NCBI GenBank assembly: GCA_026397035.1
Contig: JAPLVQ010000152.1
Location: forward strand, 1 to 8,209
Direction: 5' to 3'
Origin: Candidatus Iainarchaeum sp.
GTDB taxonomy: Archaea > Iainarchaeota > Iainarchaeia > Iainarchaeales > JAAZKV01
Length of the DNA stretch: 8,209 bases
In this document: positions 6,612 to 8,209 of the stretch, piece after piece
How the letters are laid out: each line of letters opens with the position of its first letter
Position numbering within the stretch: the stretch's first letter is position 1
Program-made: the position numbers and the translations under genes
The notes under the pieces: model-generated
The model's database searches: none
Told to the model about the DNA's origin: nothing
Seen by the model: the letters and a program-made list of their open reading frames with translations, nothing else

Positions 6612-6878
6612 TCAATCATATGCGTTGTCGTGGTGCGTGTAATCTTCCACAATTACTGTTTTTCTTGCTTCATCAATTGAATAAATTAATACAAAAGACT
6701 TCATTATGTGCACTCTCCACCAGCCTTGCATTGGTTTTTTTAGTGGCTTGAATCTACGCGGATTTTCAAGAATTTCAACCAACTTTTTCTTAACAACTTC
6801 TTCTTCAACTGGTGATTTCTTTGCTACACGTTCAAATTCTTTTTCAACATGTTTTCTAAGTTCCAGTGAGTAAGGCAT
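6612..6878 (-). CDS. RelE-family toxin
   Basis: An 88-residue toxin of the RelE/ParE superfamily, most likely an mRNA-cleaving ribosome-dependent RNase like its RelE relatives. Two helices (about 5-21 and 23-38) lead to ENPRRFKPLKKPMQGWWRVHI (38-58). Arg55 lies in the usual conserved strand, followed by the strand SFVLIYSID (61-69) and the C-terminal VEDYTHHDNAYD (77-88). This C-terminal His-His-Asp...Tyr pattern is common in archaeal RelE-like proteins, and these residues with Arg55 are the likely active-site set. The ATG is one base after the antitoxin stop (TAAAATG), and GAAGGCGA in the antitoxin end can serve as ribosome-binding site, so translation is probably coupled. The length is normal and the gene intact. 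Activity (mRNA cleavage as opposed to gyrase inhibition) is inferred from family. Confidence 0.9.
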   Translation of the reverse strand: MPYSLELRKHVEKEFERVAKKSPVEEEVVKKKLVEILENPRRFKPLKKPMQGWWRVHIMKSFVLIYSIDEARKTVIVEDYTHHDNAYD

Positions 6879-6879
6879 T

Positions 6880-7122
6880 TTATCGCCTTCTTAACTCATT
6901 GAAATACTTATCTAAATTAGTAACTTTAGTTGTTTTTTCACTTTGATAAATTTTTAGTTTTTCAATGTATTCAGGCTTAAGTTCTGATTCCAAAACCTCT
7001 TCAGCATATTCCAAAGCCAACGCATTAATGGCTTCGCTTTTATCTTTCAAGTCATACTTTGCTTTAACAATATTGATTACATGATTTGCTTCATTACTTA
7101 ATTGAACTATTGCAATAGGCAT
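6880..7122 (-). CDS. DUF2683-like antitoxin (ribbon-helix-helix type)
   Basis: An 80-residue protein that would neutralise the downstream RelE toxin and repress the operon. The N-terminus has a strand (IAIVQLS, 3-9), then helix EANHVINIVKAKYD (11-24), a KDKSEAINALALEYAEEVLE helix (26-45) and an extended charged tail (46-80) suited to wrap the toxin. This strand-helix-helix layout with a K-S-E-A turn matches ribbon-helix-helix proteins, and the sequence resembles archaeal DUF2683 antitoxins as I remember them. ATG 7122 is supported by GTGATG a few bases upstream and by a TATA element with a short leader. It is the first gene of the operon, as is usual for antitoxins of this class, and is separated from the toxin gene by one base. 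Confidence 0.88.
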   Translation of the reverse strand: MPIAIVQLSNEANHVINIVKAKYDLKDKSEAINALALEYAEEVLESELKPEYIEKLKIYQSEKTTKVTNLDKYFNELRRR

Positions 7123-7130
7123 AACATCAC

Positions 7131-7157
7131 ATTAACACTGTATTAATACTATATTAA
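7131..7157 (-). promoter_or_regulatory. Candidate toxin-antitoxin operator (11-bp phased ATTAA repeats)
   Basis: ATTAA occurs at 7131, 7142 and 7153, exactly 11 bp apart, so the copies face the same side of the helix. The middle copy lies inside the perfect palindrome GTATTAATAC (7140-7149). The block covers the promoter, running from the TATA element to the expected start site. Ribbon-helix-helix antitoxins bind short sites phased by about one helical turn, so autorepression by the antitoxin is a reasonable inference. Confidence 0.5.
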
Positions 7158-7161
7158 AAAG
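7151..7161 (-). promoter_or_regulatory. TATA box of the toxin-antitoxin operon
   Basis: Minus strand CTTTTTAATAT is centred about 34 bp before the antitoxin ATG at 7122, predicting a start near 7130 and a leader of about 8 bases. It overlaps the phased ATTAA repeats, so operator binding would block TBP access. Two AAGCTT hexamers, again 11 bp apart (7159 and 7170), flank it upstream. Confidence 0.5.
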
Positions 7162-7210
7162 CTTTACTTAAGCTTCAAAGAAGTTATAAGAATTGTAACC
7201 TCCCCTCTCT

Positions 7211-7270
7211 GGCTTTAACCCATCAATTCAGGCTTTAATCCACTTAATCCAAACTTTAATTCATTCTAAT
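7211..7270. repeat. Three degenerate 20-bp tandem repeats
   Basis: Three adjacent 20-bp units begin at 7211, 7231 and 7251. Units one and two share GGCTTTAA at the start; unit three keeps ACTTTAAT. Each then has a CA in the middle and an AAT or AATT near the end. They lie between the divergent toxin-antitoxin and helicase promoters. The 20-bp period is close to two helical turns, so protein binding is possible, but simple duplication would look the same. Confidence 0.4.
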
Positions 7271-7295
7271 TCGCGTGATTTTCTTTTAGGAATCA

Positions 7296-7303
7296 TTATA
7301 ATT
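7296..7303 (+). promoter_or_regulatory. TATA box of the helicase gene
   Basis: TTATAATT on the plus strand is centred 26-27 bp before the ATG at 7326, with TTAGGAA upstream as a weak BRE. No Shine-Dalgarno sequence is present, so the transcript is expected to be leaderless. This supports ATG 7326 over the in-frame TTG at 7302. Confidence 0.6.
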
Positions 7304-7325
7304 GTTTCCCTCAATACAAGTCCTA

Positions 7326-8209
7326 ATGCACTCTTTATATAAGGGGCCTGAACTTAGAGCCTGGCAAATTGAAGCGATTGATACTTGGCTTAAGCATAAG
7401 CAAGGGATTATTCAGGCGGTTCCGGGCGCGGGCAAGACTATTCTAGCCTTGAAGCTTATTTGTTCGCGGATTGACGAAGAACCTAACTTAAAAGTGCTTA
7501 TTGTGTGTCCTCGTCTTACTCTTATCCAGCAGTGGATTGACGCGGTTTTGGAGTATTCAAAAATTAAGCGTAGCGAGATTTACGAGGTTTCTAGTAATAA
7601 TGAGTCAAAGGCTTATGTTTGCGCTCAGGATAAACTTTCCAAATACAAGATTTTCATTTCGACTTTTCATCAGATTAAGCAATTTTTTAATGAGTGTAAA
7701 TGGAAGGATCATGACTGGTTTTTGATTGTTGATGAGATGCATAATACTACGGAGAATTACAAGTTCCCTAATGCTCCAATAAAATATAAACTGGGTCTTT
7801 CGGCGACTCCAAAAAAGAGGGGAAAGGATTCGGATTTTAATTTAGGAGGAATCGTTTACACTTATTCTTTTACTCATGCATTAAAAGACAAAATTATTCT
7901 TGACCCCGTAATTAAGATTGTTTTTTATTCAGTAAATAAGCAGTTATTCAAAAAGATTCAGAACGAGAATGATCCCACAGTGGATCTTATTGAAAGCGCG
8001 TATGATGATTTTTTGCCTGATGATGAAATTGAAGAGGAACATAAAGCATTTATTGATCACAAAAAGAATCTTGAAGGAAAGAAACAACTGCCTTTATCAC
8101 ACTCCCCTGATTTATTTCACCCGCTTAATAATTCAAAAAATACAGCTAGCCTTTCTACTTCAGTAGACATCCCGCTTGAGGAACCTGATGTTTTCACTTC
8201 AAAGAATAC
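7326..8209 (+). CDS. SF2 DExH helicase, N-terminal part (XPB/UvsW-like)
   Basis: The first 294 codons of a superfamily 2 helicase that runs off the right edge. Domain 1 is complete: LRAWQIEAI (10-18, Q-motif-like), Walker A AVPGAGKT (31-38), motif Ia VLIVCPRLTLIQQW (57-70), motif Ib ISTFHQI (111-117), motif II IVDEMHN (134-140, a DEMH box) and motif III GLSATP (157-162). IVYTYSFTHALKDKIILDP (176-194) is the usual bridge toward domain 2 in XPB-like enzymes. After about residue 205 the sequence becomes acidic and then Ser/Pro/Asn-rich and low in complexity (205-294), where domain 2 would normally be approaching. The start is at ATG 7326, set by the TATA spacing; an in-frame stop lies at 7299. 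Likely a DNA helicase or translocase in repair or defence; domain 2 and any nuclease part are outside the window. Confidence 0.9.
   Translation, partial: MHSLYKGPELRAWQIEAIDTWLKHKQGIIQAVPGAGKTILALKLICSRIDEEPNLKVLIVCPRLTLIQQWIDAVLEYSKIKRSEIYEVSSNNESKAYVCAQDKLSKYKIFISTFHQIKQFFNECKWKDHDWFLIVDEMHNTTENYKFPNAPIKYKLGLSATPKKRGKDSDFNLGGIVYTYSFTHALKDKIILDPVIKIVFYSVNKQLFKKIQNENDPTVDLIESAYDDFLPDDEIEEEHKAFIDHKKNLEGKKQLPLSHSPDLFHPLNNSKNTASLSTSVDIPLEEPDVFTSKN

Noticed and set aside
7211..7270. 20-bp repeats as a CRISPR array
   Set aside because: The units are directly adjacent without unique spacers, degenerate, and shorter than normal CRISPR repeats; no cas gene is present.
7332..7342. CTTTATATAAG, a good TATA-like sequence just inside the helicase frame
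   Set aside because: Transcription from it would begin near 7364 and the next in-frame start codon lies after the Walker A motif, so no functional helicase would result.
7969..8166. Separate small plus-strand gene near the right edge
   Set aside because: It is in another frame inside the helicase reading frame, which stays open to the window end and carries all the domain 1 motifs.

Overview
The window looks like AT-rich chromosomal DNA from an archaeon. The main sequence evidence is promoter architecture: four genes have a TATA element centred 26-28 bp upstream of an ATG with little or no leader, which is the archaeal leaderless pattern. The protein families fit as well: a DUF2683-like antitoxin, an archaeal-type ATPase with a DUF4143-like C-terminal half, and a secreted clan CD peptidase. 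A DPANN or small euryarchaeal genome is plausible, but I cannot fix the lineage from sequence alone.

Layout. (1) Positions 1-1027, minus strand: an ABC-2 drug/lipid-type exporter, with the ATPase first and the permease second; the permease runs off the left edge. (2) 1159-1445, minus: a small unrecognised charged protein, preceded by the strongest Shine-Dalgarno sequence in the window. That site sits in front of a 9-codon mini-ORF that overlaps the gene by ATGA. (3) 1712-2944, minus: an ATPase followed by a winged-helix/nuclease-like half, ending in a hairpin plus T-rich terminator candidate. (4) 3097-3759, minus: a hypothetical charged protein. (5) 3840-6416, minus: a large secreted gingipain-like (C25) cysteine peptidase with a visible His/Cys dyad. 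(6) 6612-7122, minus: a toxin-antitoxin pair, with a DUF2683/RHH-like antitoxin upstream of a RelE-family toxin. (7) 7326 to the right edge, plus: the N-terminal part of an SF2 DExH helicase, divergent from the toxin-antitoxin pair.

The genes do not form one obvious pathway. The two clear functional units are the ABC exporter pair and the toxin-antitoxin operon. The antitoxin promoter carries 11-bp-phased ATTAA repeats and a perfect palindrome, a good operator candidate. The ATPase, hypothetical protein, peptidase and helicase each appear to have their own promoter. The least explained parts are the mini-ORF/ATGA arrangement, the 220-residue hypothetical protein, the uncommon domain mix of the peptidase, and the acidic linker after the first helicase domain. 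I found no CRISPR array, rRNA, tRNA or transposase.
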